Translations under genes and position numbers: made by a program
Part shown: piece after piece, positions 11,675-22,642 of the stretch
How positions within the stretch are numbered: the first letter of the stretch is position 1
Layout of the letters: the number at the start of each line of letters is the position of its first letter
Notes under the pieces: generated by a model
What the model was told of the DNA's origin: nothing
Seen by the model: the letters and a program-made list of their open reading frames with translations, nothing else
Database searches by the model: none
Assembly: GCA_963920635.1 (NCBI GenBank)
Contig: OY987305.1
Coordinates: 12,625,153 to 12,689,152 of the forward strand
Direction of reading: 5' to 3'
Length of the DNA: 64,000 nucleotides
DNA from: Pseudeuparius sepicola
Lineage: Eukaryota; Arthropoda; Insecta; Coleoptera; Anthribidae

Positions 11675-12165
11675 GATAACAAAGATGTAAGATTGTGAGT
11701 GTAAATGTAAATAGGTACAAGAAAAAGTGATAAAAAAACTAGTAACCGCATAACACGTGTTTCATGCTATTTGGCAATCATCAGTACGGTGTAACATCAA
11801 CCAAATCCAAAAGATAGGAATGATTTGGGAAGCAACAAATGAAGTCCAGGCAGGAGCCTACAGCACATTTGCAGCTTCAGTCAGCACATCCCCAATTCGG
11901 GGCTTGTACTAACATCGCCACGGAGGCTGCTAAAGCGACCTGCGTGGAAATCTTCATAGCCCAAGATACAATGACAACAAAGATGTAAGATTGTGAGTGT
12001 AAATGTTAATAGGTACAAGAAAAAGGGATAATGGGCACAAGCACTCAAAGTTAGAAAAATGAAGGTGCAAATGTGCTGTAGGCTCCTGCCTGGACTTCAT
12101 TTGTTTGTTTTCTAACTTTGAGTGCATATGCCCATTATCACTTTTTCTTGTACCTATTAGGTACC
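11675..12165. repeat. 298-bp direct repeat with inverted partial third unit
   Basis: AACAAAGATGTAAGATTGTG and ~40 further bases occur at 11678 and again at 11976, a 298-bp period. The second unit is cut short at about 12033 and runs into a hairpin with 51-bp arms (12008-12058 and 12108-12159). The hairpin loop (12064-12106) is an inverted copy of 11834-11874. The first unit contains a hammerhead-like motif at 11759-11784. Tandem plus inverted partial units around a hammerhead are the usual arrangement of Penelope-like pseudo-LTRs and of retrozymes. No protein remnant is present to decide which. Confidence 0.7.
11745..11797 (-). ncRNA. Hammerhead-ribozyme-like motif
   Basis: On the minus strand, CTGATGA is followed by a small stem-loop (TGC, CAAATA, GCA) and then GAAAC and ACGTG. 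CTGANGA ... GAAA is the invariant hammerhead core. The bases next to stem II (T and T) do not pair. Stem III would be very short, as in the minimal hammerheads of Penelope-like elements. It sits inside the 298-bp repeat unit. Activity cannot be judged by eye. Confidence 0.5.
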
Positions 12166-12811
12166 TACCTTTGTAACTATAATTATTAGGAAAAAATTGC
12201 CAGCTAACAGTTTAACGTTTAACCTGTTGAAACCTGTCAGAAATCTCTATATCTTTAACCAGCTCAGATTGGCTTGAAAATTGCCATATCAGACGTAAAT
12301 CATTCCTGAGAATATGAAAAATCGATCAAAATGTCCTTAAAATAATTGTAAATTATTTTCTCGTTTTTTTTTTCTGAAATTGGACTCAAATTTGATTTAA
12401 TGCAATGTTCTCCGTTGGATTCCTCATTCAAAGCCTACAATTGTTTAAAATCTGCAACGTTAAAAGCACGATTTGTCGCAAATAACTCGCTTTATCATAT
12501 TTCGAGATATTTCTGCATTTTCATTGAAAAATTTGTTTGTGTTTAGAGGTTTCATGAATATTTTCAACTGGCGTAGGAAAAGTGCCTGATATTGTGTTGG
12601 GCACACTTAGCATTTTTATTAAGCGGCAATTTTCAGGAAACTATTGAATTAATAAAAGTAGTGTGGAATATGAAAATAGCACAAGGGAGAAATTCATTGC
12701 CTTTTTGGCGGACAACTCAGAGAGGGATATGTTGTCAATAAAGTGCAATAAAACACACACGCACAAAACTATATTGCATTTTAAAGAATGAATACTACTA
12801 ACGCACAATAA
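12166..12811. other. No gene recognised; possibly transposon-derived
   Basis: The stretch 12230-12330 (CCAGCTCAGATTGGCTTGAA, AATCATTCCTGAGAATATG) reads like non-coding transposon interior. There is no second copy in the window. Confidence 0.3.
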
Positions 12812-13844
12812 ATGGAAATTAAAAAAGATAAAGCCGCAAAACCGTTGCGGATGGCATACACGAAGGAGGAATCTGACGTTTTGCTCACAAAATATGTTTT
12901 GCCTATTTATGTGTCATTTGGTTGTGCTGATTTATGTGTTCGTGCTGTAAGTAAAATGTGTTTGTTTATTGTTGTTTCCAATAAGATATTTCGCATATCT
13001 CTAGATTATGCGCATGTATCTTGGCGTCGCATCCGTCACAAAAAGAATGCCAACCTATTGAAAAACGACGCCGCGGCGGAGCTTCGCAGATATTACTTTC
13101 AGATTATCTTTAACAAATGTGTGGTGAATGAATGAACTCTTAAATTTCTTAGTTTCACGTGATTGTACATCGGCTCCTTGCGGACAATGCAGCATGTCAA
13201 AAGAACGTATTATGTAAACAGTAGCATCGTACATGTATAGAATACAATATCAAAAGCATTATAAGAAATCGGCAATTCAATTGACCCTTTGGTCGGTCTC
13301 GGTGTCCTGTACAATTCTTCTCCAGACAAAAAAAGAAAGGATTACACAGTACCAATCATTGTGACCGCTGCTGCGTACGGGGCTATCGCATCCTTTTATA
13401 TTCAGCGAGGGCTTTTTATATACTCTGAAATGCATTTATGGATGCAATTAACAGCCGGACATTTTATACATATTTTGATATTGTCCGCTATAAATGTTAT
13501 TATAATTTTGGACATATCTGGCAGTGACGAATATTTATTGCACGAATATTAAAATTTGGCATCAGTTGAATACCAAATGCATACCAAGACATGCATATCT
13601 ATCGGACTTATAACGGATTTTTGAAAATATTTTGGTGCACAAACCGTGGTACGTTTTTAAATAAATGCAATTTTGCATTTGGGCATGTAGGTTCTCAAAT
13701 TATACGTTCGCAAAAAAGATTTTAAATGCCATAAAAATAGCGTGAATAGCCTTCAAATTCTATTTGTGAAATACCTACAAAAAAAGCAAAGAATATTTTC
13801 TGTATAAAAAAAATAATAGCGGGAAGTAGGTCCCTACATTCGTT
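12812..13844. other. Two weak ORFs, no supported gene
   Basis: An ATG frame of 107 codons (12812-13135, +) and an 87-codon frame (13289-13552, +) without a usable ATG near its start. Neither peptide resembles a known family, and no splice pair joins them in frame. The first contains a short Ala-rich, more GC-rich stretch (NDAAAELRRYYF) that could be coding, but evidence is thin. Confidence 0.2.
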
Positions 13845-13985
13845 TAATTTCGCGGAACACTCTTTTATAAGCTTGGCGTCACTGTCGCAAATGGGAAGCA
13901 CACGGGTTCCTATAACTGTTGTCCTTTGTGCATATTACCACTGTCGCTGCATAAATAATAGGCTATATTTTCTGTGTTCCAACAA
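13845..13985 (+). repeat. Dispersed repeat, copy 2 (SINE-like)
   Basis: Second copy of the repeat at 11505-11637: TTTCGCGGAACACT, then GTTGTCCTTTGTGCATATTA, CGCTGCATAAATAATAGGCT and TTCTGTGTTCC. Compared with the first copy it carries about 20 extra bases before the shared GTTGTCC block. Confidence 0.6.
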
Positions 13986-14254
13986 CAATCACAATATGAA
14001 ATATTCTGTTCTTGATATGTCTAGTAAAATTATTGAATTTGGCTTAACTATAGGCTTCATTTAACAAATAAAGACTATTTGTGTATAATGCCAACCAAAT
14101 CTTATTCACACATGCGATGCGATGATAAAAACAGGAATATTCAAAAAGTACAAAAACGACTGAAAGACTGAAGAGAATTTAATTAAAATATATGTAAAAC
14201 AGGGGAAACCATTGAGAAAAAATATAGAAAAAAAAATACATGATATGATTTTGT

Positions 14255-14617
14255 AATTTTCCGTGTCTCATTTAAACTAGGTATTTTTTGTCCTTAATAT
14301 TTTTTTAAAAATTCGCCTGCGGCGCATTTTTACTTTTTTGAATACCCTACAAAATATTTTTAAGTGGCCATCCCAAAACAAATTTCTATAGGTGACACTG
14401 CTCGGAAAATCGTTTTGTATGCAAAAGTTAGATATAGGTATTTTTTGCTTATGCAAAGTTGCTTAGAATTTTTTTATTCGTTTAAACTCTGATTGACCTT
14501 GACAATTCGAAAAATTTTTCGTCTGCAGCGCAATTTTTACCCAACAATTACATTTTGTTTTTTAAATTTGTGAACCTCCTCCCCTCATCGACAAAGTTAA
14601 CTACATCCCTGATATAA
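14255..14617 (+). repeat. Direct imperfect repeat around CGCCTGCGGCGC
   Basis: AAAAATTCGCCTGCGGCGCA with TTTTTAC at about 14310 recurs in weaker form (TTTTTCGTCTGCAGCGCAAT then TTTTTAC) at about 14515. The complement of the same motif appears at 53470-53500. It looks like interior sequence of a dispersed non-autonomous element. No termini could be identified. Confidence 0.4.
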
Positions 14618-14800
14618 GGGTTTTCCGTAGTACTTGAGCGAATGCTATCCTAGTTCTATCGGGAAAAGTCGGTCCTAGCCGCAAATGGCAACGAAAAAAA
14701 AAATAGTAATTGCCCCCTCCCTCGCACAAGCATTCAGTTTCTTCTGGGGTACTCCTAGTTTGGAGTATTGTGAAGGTGAGAATTTTTATTATTCAGTTAG
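14618..14800 (+). mobile_element. SINE-like element, copy 1
   Basis: The element reads GGGTTTTCCGTAGTACTTGA, then GAATGCTATCCTAGTTCTAT, an A-rich stretch, then GCACAAGCATTCAGTTTCTT and CTCCTAGTTTGGAGTATTGT. It ends in GTGAGAATTTTTATTATT, a (TTA)-type tail. Other copies are at 27796, 41516 and 45838 (minus). A fixed 3' end with a simple-repeat tail and truncated 5' ends marks it as a retrotransposed short element. The 63-87 codon frames across it are not genes. Confidence 0.7.
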
Positions 14801-15394
14801 GCCCTCCCTTGACAAAATCCTGGGACTGCCACTATATCTCCCACTTCCAGTATATCCTGCCAAGTTCTTCTCTCTGCTTGCTTATATTTATGGCGATCAA
14901 ACAAAAATAAAACCAATGCTTTACCGTTGTCACACCACGGATGTATGATAGATACCTTGATACCTACAGCGTCAAAGGAATTCCTCTTATAACTTATCGA
15001 GTGCGACACTATACGCATTATTTTTCTTCATAGATCAAGTTGCTATATTAGTCATGCTTTTGGAATAAATGAAAAATTTATGGCGCTTTTAACATAATTG
15101 TAACGCATTGCTGGGAAAATGCCTGGCAGATTAATAATCTTCGCATACAAATAAAAACATAAATTGTAAATAATTGTATTATGTTTCCAGAAATGTTTTA
15201 TAAATTCGAGAATTATACAAAAAGTGTTGAGTTAATGCTCAGGATGTGAGTAATTAGAACATTTACGTACCAGAGTAATCAACTAGTTGTCGGTTTAATT
15301 ATAAACGGAATTTGGTATAACATATTTGCAATCATCTTCTACAGAAAGTAAATTAATAATTCTGTATTAACTTTTTTCATTAGTTTTTTTTCAT
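14801..15394. other. No gene recognised
   Basis: AT-rich sequence without a supported ORF or repeat. Confidence 0.4.
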
Positions 15395-15715
15395 TCAGTA
15401 GGTGTGCAAAATGTTGAAAGCCTTGACCTCCTTTGATTTTCTTCTGCTATAAGAATTAAAACGCACAAAAATGAATTTTTCAAAAACGGTACATTTCTCG
15501 AAAAAAGTCTAGAATACTTTTTTCTTAGAATTGATTGGGAAATTTAGTAAAGGCAAAAAAATATTACTTTTTCACTGGGGTACCATTTTTTTTATTAAAA
15601 GCTATTATGGAAGTAGGTGGGCTGAATTATTTTTAATTTATAGTATTTAATGAGAGTCTAAACTGTACCAAATATGTTTGCCTCAACTGTCCATTCGATA
15701 CATATTTATATGAAA
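15395..15715 (+). mobile_element. Truncated copy of the 9.1-kb foldback family
   Basis: Follows the right arm of the 9117-10284 element nearly base for base (GTGTGCAAAATGTTGAAAGC, AAAACGGTACATTTCTCGAA, AATTTATAGTATTTAATGAG, CTGTACCAAATATGTTTGCC). It lacks the ~80 bases around the GACCCCCGTCTCTCC block and both termini, so it is a solo, internally deleted arm. Confidence 0.8.
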
Positions 15716-16088
15716 ATTCCATGGCACACTTGACTCGCCAGATGCCTTTAAAATTCATATTTTGCTAAACTTTGGCACCCTGCAGAATAGAATTCCCTGT
15801 TTACATTTTTTTGTTCAAATTTGGTATGTGGGGGTTTTGGTGTGTCCTGATTAACGCTGTGGTGTCAGATTTCACATAAAAAAACGCATAATATGGTTTT
15901 TCGAAAAACGCACCCCTTTAAAAAATCGCAGTAAGCCAGGATTTCGCGGCAATGCCAAACCAATAGTTCGCAAATGATGTCCTTTCAGGAATATATCTAT
16001 AAAAAATTACCCGTTCAATTCCCTAGCCCTGTACATTTTCAGGGGTGTTAACATGAAAAACCAGACACATTGTATATTTATAGGTAGG
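15716..16088. other. Unassigned, transposon-like
   Basis: It contains TTTGGCACCCTGCAGAATAG, which resembles a decayed CACCCTGTATA terminus, and long non-coding phrases (AAACGCACCCCTTTAAAAAA). No partner copy is present. Confidence 0.3.
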
Positions 16089-16411
16089 TACAGGGTGGTC
16101 CAAATTGAACACTCAGGGAAACTCCTATTTTTAAGGGAACTAGACGAAAATCGATGTCGGTGGCTGAGGCTGTATTTCCATAATGGTGAAAACCGCAAAT
16201 CGATATATTTATATCATCAGATCAGATTTACAGGGTCTTTTTCGAAAATGTACATTTTCAAAAGTGGCCCTAATATTCTTCCGATTGAAAATTTTTTGCT
16301 TCTATAAAATCATTTCGGCAGAACTATTTTACGTAGAATCCAATGGTTTTCAAATCAATCGTTTAAGAGTTATTGAATAGGAGTTTCCCTTTAAAAGTGT
16401 CCAATTGAAAA
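16089..16411. mobile_element. Small inverted-repeat element (MITE-like)
   Basis: The left end ACAGGGTGGTCCAAATTGAA, with CACTCAGGGAAACTCCT, is matched on the right by the complement of AGGAGTTTCCCTTTAAAAGT with GTCCAATTG. The right end lacks the outermost CACCCTGTA. There is no transposase. Overlapping plus and minus frames of 63-84 codons are chance. Confidence 0.65.
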
Positions 16412-16820
16412 AATTCAAGCAGAACAAATGTGTTATGTGGAGATAGGTTAATATAAAATCATCATTCAGAAACTGAATTTTTAGTATGGAGCGATATCTC
16501 GGAAACGGTTAGACGGACACCAATATAGGTCAAATTATATATCGTTGGACTCAGAATTAAAAAGGAACCCTATAATGATTAAATGAAAGGTGTAAGTTGT
16601 AAAATACCGAAAATCACTTTCACTTCCACTTAAACCGGAAGCTACTATTTAAAAAAAACTGAATATTCAGGAATGCTACTTAAAAGTTCTCTAGTTATGT
16701 AGGTAAAAAAGAGATTTTATTATTTTGCAAAAAAAGATTTTTGGCGAAAACTTTTTATCGACTCCCGTATCCCTTAATGTTCCATTTTCACCATCGAATC
16801 AGCGGAAAATTTACTACTAC
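16412..16820. other. No gene recognised
   Basis: TATGGAGCGATATCTCGGAA at 16485 is the sort of phrase found in dispersed elements, but no second copy is present in this window. Confidence 0.3.
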
Positions 16821-17260
16821 ACTCTATTCAAACTAAATGCAAGTGGCGCGTAAACATTTACACGATGGAAGCACGTGAACAATTCTGAGGGCAAATACGA
16901 GGCAGGGCCGCATTAAGGACGATCTCTATGAATTTTATAATATAAAATATTAAAATAATACGCCCCAGCATAAAAACAAACTTTTATGGCACACCTAGTC
17001 ATTCACTTACCTGCAAATTTCTACTATTAACACAAATCGTAGCTCCAACAATTAATAAACAGCGAAATAATTATATCGGAAAAATAAAGGTCCACTTGCA
17101 ACTCAATACACCTCTGTAAGAAACACCGACTCGCTGCACTCGCCCGCCGGGTCAGATTTTATTACCGGCTAGCCAATAGCAAGCCGATCACGTGCGTATT
17201 ATGCTCTAGCCATGCAACAACTTGTGTTTATGTTTCACTTGCGTTTAGTTTGAATAGAGT
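16821..17260. mobile_element. 440-bp TIR element, ends ACTCTATTCAAACTAAA
   Basis: ACTCTATTCAAACTAAATGC then AAGTG at 16821 is matched by its complement (CACTTGCGTTTAGTTTGAAT then AGAGT) ending at 17260, giving terminal repeats of about 25 bp with weaker similarity continuing inward (GTAAACA / TAAACA). The interior has a GC-rich patch near 17130-17215. This is a different family from the TACAGGGTG elements. No transposase; superfamily undetermined. Confidence 0.7.
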
Positions 17261-17496
17261 ATAGTTATTCTATTTAACTGACTTTGTAGCTCCAATAATA
17301 ACGAAGTTAGCAATAGTGCCGTCTGAAGTTCGATAACCCTGTATAGTGTGACAAAACTTTCCTGTTTGACAGGGCTTGAAACGTATATTTTTATGGAAGA
17401 ATCAAAACTACCCGAATAATATTAAAAATAGATATACCTATGACAGGCGTCTATATAACTTTGTGGCGCAATATGTCTTGACTGGTTTTGTTGTGG

Positions 17497-17854
17497 TGTA
17501 ACGCCCCAAAAAAACGTGCGTCGGCCTGATCTACTTAAATAAATAAAACGAAATTAAATTAAAATCAAAGGCGTTTATTCGGCCGACTGCATTCATTCTA
17601 TGAAGGCTCGGGGTTCAATCTACCCCGAAGAAAGACGAACCTGCATCCCTTTGTGCCCGCGAGAGGGTCGCTTCCTCCAGGGAGGTCGGTTATCATCACA
17701 CCTTTTCGGGGTGTTGCTTTTTTCCCAATTGATTTATAGAGATACCGCCGGGTACGGGCATAAAAATGTTAAAATGCCACGAGACAATGAGGCTAGTGTT
17801 TAAGGGGTGAATATTTTATACGACGTCGTTCAGTCTTTGGGCGGTGTTTCCACA
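17497..17854 (-). mobile_element. Probable solo LTR of a retrotransposon
   Basis: Read on the minus strand, it starts TGTGGAAACACCGCCC and ends GGGGCGTTACA, so it has TG...CA ends. It contains TCTATAAATCAATTGGG (TATA-type promoter) and, downstream, CCGAATAAACGCC (a polyadenylation signal) in the order expected of an LTR. The GGGGCGTTACA end is common in Gypsy-type LTRs, which is family knowledge. No flanking retroviral-type genes and no clear 4-6 bp target duplication were found, so exact ends are uncertain. The 67-codon plus-strand frame at 17600 lies inside it and is discounted. Confidence 0.45.
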
Positions 17855-18601
17855 AAAAATAAGATTCGGTTCGAAAGTAATAATTGGATTTTGGGAAAAA
17901 AAATATGCAATCTTTAAACTAAAATACTTCAGCCAGGTTTCATTTGTGATACCATCGGAAGCAAATAAGTATTATATATTATGTTCAACGAATTAAAACA
18001 TGCAAATTCTCCAAAAATGTCGGTATTCAGATTTTCAATTCATGGCACTGCAGAGCTACTCATTACATCGGTTGACCCAGAATTCGTTGGTTTATTCGTT
18101 TTACCTGTACCTGGTAAGTTTAAGAATGGGTTCCTTTAATTAATTGAAAAAGTCTGTATAGAGTGTGAGTTTTATTTCCGAGGACTATGTAAATCGATTT
18201 AATTAACAAATTCAGGTCAGTGGTTTTGTTATATTATATATGCCGGGAGATTCGTGGTCTTAAAAAGTAAGACGCCCAAATTTAAACAATACTAGTAAAA
18301 AATTTTTTTATTTATTATAAATAAGAACAAATACCTATGTTATTATTGTTTTGTCGAAACAATACTTCCACTCACGTGGTGATGTGGAAGTTATATATTA
18401 GGTACCATAATAATTTTTCTTCAACAATATGTAGGAATAGATGACTCACTCTAATACAAATAACACGGTTTTATTTTGCTTCTACATTAGCCGGTTGGGG
18501 GAAAGAAAATGAGGTAATTTGTTTACATTGGCATTTCTTAAATTCGGCCCCTATTTTGTAATGCATAATAAATAGTTTTTTGATAGACTTCTATATCGTA
18601 T
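17855..18601. other. No gene recognised
   Basis: AT-rich sequence without a supported ORF or repeat. Confidence 0.4.
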
Positions 18602-19414
18602 ATACAGTGTGGTCATTTAAGTGTGCAACATATGGATTTTTTTTTTCATTAATTCCACAACGAAAATACAAATATTCCCGAAAGTTGGTGCATGTTCGAT
18701 AATCATATTAGGCACACTTATAATGGTTGCAAGTCAAACAGCATACAGGGTAGCTCAAAAAATACAAAAATTGTACAAGAGTAGGTACTTGTACTTCAGA
18801 AAATTCAGCAAAATGTTACAAAGAAAAGTTGTCTAGAATTAAAAGTTATGCCTAAATACCAAAACATTGCCTCCTAAGAAATTAAATTAATTTCGCATAA
18901 CTTTGTTCAAATTCAAGCATATTTGTAAAATTAACTTAGATTTATAATTTTTTGGGGAACACAAATTTCATGTTTGTTGCAAAAATATTAAACAAAACTT
19001 TAAAATTTCGCAAAAATTCTCCTGAACAAGGTAAAACATTAGTAATGATAATGTGTAGGTATATTAAAAAACTCTCATTTAAGGTGCAAAATTTTTATTT
19101 TAAATGTTTCTTAACAAACTGAAAATTAATTGACGAAAAAAATTGTTTTTCTTAGGAGGCTATGTTTTGGTATTTAGGCATAGCTTTTAATTCTAAACAA
19201 CTTTTCTTAATGACCGTTTGCTGAATTTTTTGAAATAAGGGTACTTTACTCTTGTGCAATTTTTATATTGTTTGACCTATCCTGTATGCTGTTTAACTTG
19301 CAACCTAATATGATTATTGAACATGCATCAACTTTCGTCAATGTCTGTATTTTGGTTGTGTAATTAATGAAAAAAAGTCCCATAATATGTTGCACACATA
19401 AATGACCACACTGT
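18602..19414. mobile_element. Foldback element with ACAGTGTGGTCATTT ends
   Basis: The left end ATACAGTGTGGTCATTTAAG then TGTGCAACATATGG is mirrored on the right by CATAATATGTTGCACACATA then AATGACCACACTGT. The arms match inward (CCTAAATACCAAAACATTGCC against GGCTATGTTTTGGTATTTAGG). A TACAGGGTAGCTCAAA-type terminus inside the left arm (18744) and its mirror (near 19280) show an older inner element. The outermost right bases are displaced to 22711-22720 because a hAT-like element has inserted in CACACTGT. Confidence 0.85.
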
Positions 19415-19473
19415 CAGGGCCGTATATAAGGGGGGGGGGTTAGGGGGTTCAAACCCCCCCCCCCCCATGATGG

Positions 19474-21070
19474 TATACAGGGTGTCTACTGACGGAGGGC
19501 CACTTGGAAATATCTCGACAAATATGCATTTTTCGGAGAACTTTATTTGAAAAAAAAAATTACCTTTTTGATGGCCCACCTTTGTGTAAAAACAAATTCG
19601 AGATCCATGGCCTACTTTCCGAGAAATTTTTGAAAAACCCGAAAATTGCCGAAACTTCTTTGGCATGTAACTTTTTTATTTCAAGAGTTATCGAAAAAGT
19701 TTCTGAATAGAATCTGCAGGCAAAATTGATTGCTTTAAGCCTGCTTTATCATAATTTGGCAAAATGCCGCGGTTTAGGGGGTGCTCTCTTAGCGCTTAAA
19801 AAAAGTTACTCAATTATAGCAGGCCATGGCGTCAAAAAACTACCTATTTTATGCACTTTCGATCGATATATCACAAGCGCTACATATCCCTTGCGTTAGC
19901 CTGATTTACAATTTTTTTAGAAAAAAAAATTAAAATTTAGATGTCTTGGAAAAATGCTTTCAAAGTTCGGTTAAATAAACTACAACTATCGATTTAATTA
20001 ATTTCACAACACATTACATTGCAAATCTTTTGTCGAAATGAAATTTGTTGCGAGAAATCTGCATCTCCCACATTTTTGAAATTTTCTAGTATGCCTTGAA
20101 AAACAATAGCAACCAGCTTCTGTCACTCAATCAATTGGATCTTTCAAAGATTATTGTTTGATAGAAGTTGAAAGAATAATTGATTCAGGAAATAGGTACT
20201 TGTATAAAATTAGCGGCATTTTCAAACGAAGACAAATTCGATTTATTTGTAATGTACGTGGAAAGCAACTTTAATTCAACGCTAGGCGTTAAGACAATGT
20301 CAACATAGATATCCAAACTCCCCTAGTCCAAATAGAACCATATTTAAAAAGTTATCAAGTAACTTAAAAAATCATCAAATCGGAGATGTGTGTGAAAACG
20401 CGCCATGATTTTTTTAGGTTACTTGATTGACTGACAGAAGCTGGTTGCTATTGTTTTTCAAGGCATACTAGAAAATTTCAAAAATGTGGGAGATGCAGAT
20501 CTCTCGCAACAAATTTCATTTCGACAAAAGATTTGCAATGTAATGTGTTGTGAAATTAATTAAATGGATAGCTGTAGTTTATTTAAACGAACTTTGAAAG
20601 CTTTTTTCCAAGACATCTAAATTTTAATTTTTTTTTCTAAAAAAAATTGTAAATCAGGCTAACGCAAGGGATATGTAGCGCTTGTGATATATCGATCGAA
20701 AGTGCATAAAATAGGTAGTTTTTTGACGCCATGGCCTGCTATAATTGAGTAACTTTTTTTTAAGCGCTAAGAGAGCACCCCCTAAACCTCGGCATTTTGC
20801 CAAATTATGATAAAGCAGGCTTAAAGTAATCAATTTTGCCTACAGATTCTATTCAGAAACTTTTTCGATAACTTACATGCCAAAGAAGTATCCGCAATTT
20901 TCGGGTTTTTTAAAAATTTCTTGGAAAGTAGGCCATGGATCTCGAATTTGTTTTTACACAAAGTTGGGCCATCAAAAAGGTAATTTTTTTTTTCAAATAA
21001 AGTTTTCCGAAAAATGCATATTTGTCGAGATATTTCCAAGTGGCCCTCCGTCAGTGGACACCCTGAATAT
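19474..21070. mobile_element. Foldback element nested in the hAT, ~650-bp arms
   Basis: The left end TATACAGGGTGTCTACTGAC and the right end GTCAGTGGACACCCTGAATA mark arms of about 650 bp (19474-20134 and 20423-21070) around a 288-bp loop. The mirrored ORFs at 19504 (+) and 20830 (-) give nearly identical peptides only because they are the two arms. No transposase remnant is seen in the loop. The arms differ by scattered substitutions, so this is not a very recent event. Confidence 0.9.
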
Positions 21071-21195
21071 AAAATTAATTAACACGACCGGCGCCCGCCA
21101 AAATGGAAAAATTAATAATCGTGCTGGCCGATTGTACTGCTTGGATGATTGTAACATGTAACATGCCATCAAGGTCAAGCGTTTGCGTTTGGCAA
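21071..21195. mobile_element. Interior of the hAT-like element between nested foldbacks
   Basis: About 125 bp (ACACGACCGGCGCCCGCCAA onward) belongs to neither foldback and is therefore original hAT sequence or its cargo. No ORF. Confidence 0.5.
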
Positions 21196-22642
21196 TATAC
21201 AGGGTGAGTTTTTTTTTCGATGATCACTATGAGGATCTCGGAAACTAGAAGAGCTAGAACAAAGGTTAAATGGGAAAAAATGCGGTTTTGAATGCTCAAT
21301 CTAATGCCCCTTTTGGATTTTTAAAAAAGTTCGTGGCTCACTAGATATTTTGAAAAGAGTGATTTTTTGCTATTTCATCAGATCTCTGTAGCTCCGTTAT
21401 TTATGATTATACAGAAAAACTGTTGAAACAAAAATTGTAGATAATTTTGGGCTTAATAAGATAATCCTATCCATTTTTTTATGTTGTTTGTGATTTTTGA
21501 GATATGACATAAACTTGTGTTTTTTAAATGTAAATCATAGTTGGCTGTGGCATTATCAAATCGCCCATTTTTTGAGCTTTCCAAAGATATAATACTCGGC
21601 ATAGTTATTATAAAAATAAAAGAGCTATGGCTCCTTTTCTGATTTTTTTTTAAATTTTCACATAGAAAGCCATGGAATATTTTCATAATTACGTTCTATT
21701 TTATAATTAGACATACTTCAAACTTTCAAATATTTTATTTTTAGCTGGTAACAACATGTAACAAAATAAAACAAAAATTATCATGATGGAGGTCCACCAC
21801 AGAATTATTTGCCCGTAAGAAATTACCTAGATCAGCTCTATCAAAATTTGGATAGGAAGAAATAGACTTATTTCCTGGCCGCCCCAATCCCCCGATTTGT
21901 CTGTTTTGGATTTCTTTTTGTGGGGAACAGTACAAAACAAAGTATGATACAATTATTGTTGAATTAAGAGCAGCTGTTTTAGAAGCATAAATAATGGTGG
22001 ATTGTTTGAACACATTTTTTATTTTAAAAGGTGACCTTTTAAAATAATAATAATTTGAATTTGAGTTTTTTAATTTTTGTTTTATTTTGTTACAGTTTGT
22101 TACCAGCTAAAAATAAAATATTTGAAAGTTTGAGGTATGTCTTATTATAAAATAGAACGTAATTATGAAAATATTCCATGGATGACTATGTGAAAAATTA
22201 AAAAAATCAGAAAATTTGCCAGCTCTTTTATTTTTTATAATAACTATGCCGAGTATTAATATCTTTGGAAAGCTCAAAAAATGGCCGATTTGATAAGGCC
22301 ACAGCCAACTATGATTTACATTTAAAAAACAAAAGTTTATGTCATATCTCAAAAATCACAAACAACATAAAAAATTGGATAAGATTATCTTATTAAGCCC
22401 AAAATTATCTACAATTTTCGTCTCTACAGTTTTTCTGTATAATCAGAAATAACGGAGCTATAGAGATCTGATGAAATAGCAAAAAATCACTCATTTCAAA
22501 GTATCTAGTGAGCCATGAACTTTTCTAAAAATCCATTTTGAGCATTCAAAACAGCAATTCTTTCCCCATTTAACCTTTGTTCTAGCTCTGCTAGTTTCCG
22601 AGATCCCCATAGTGGTCATCGAAAAAACACACCCTGTATATT
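21196..22642. mobile_element. Mariner-type foldback, second insertion in the hAT
   Basis: The left end TATACAGGGTGAGTTTTTTT is mirrored by AAAACACACCCTGTATA at 22626-22642. The arms match through TAGAAGAGCTAGAACAAAGG / CCTTTGTTCTAGCTCTGCTA and further in through CATAGTTGGCTGTGG sequences. The loop holds a decayed mariner/Tc1-superfamily transposase (21779-22012). This links the TACAGGGTG termini of this window to the IS630-Tc1-mariner superfamily and fits TA target sites. A second copy without its outer ends lies at 53538-54548. Confidence 0.9.
21779..22012 (+). pseudogene. Mariner/Tc1-type transposase remnant (C-terminal part)
   Basis: From 21779 the frame reads YHDGGPPQNYLPVRNYLDQ, the region of the second catalytic aspartate of the family. 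In a shifted frame about 100 bases later it reads WPPQSPDLSVLDFFLWGTV, the classic block containing the third acidic residue. Further on, ELRAAVLEA and NNGGLFEH match the usual C-terminus. Several frameshifts and a TAA separate these blocks, so it is dead. The N-terminal DNA-binding half is absent. The minus-strand ORF at 21741-22013 is its shadow. Confidence 0.85.

Noticed and set aside
12812..13135. 107-codon ATG frame as a gene
   Set aside because: Peptide matches no known family and base composition is only slightly different from surroundings; no supporting neighbour or splice site.
13289..13552. 87-codon hydrophobic frame
   Set aside because: Lacks an ATG start and its acceptor/donor context is poor; hydrophobic frames are common in T-rich DNA.
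17600..17640. tRNA-like T arm (CGGGGTTCAATCTACCCCG)
   Set aside because: The loop has nine bases instead of seven and no acceptor, D or anticodon arms surround it; it lies inside the LTR-like sequence.
19504..21039. Two similar peptides (19504 + and 20830 -) as a duplicated gene
   Set aside because: They are the two mirrored arms of one foldback element; identity comes from the inverted repeat and not from coding.
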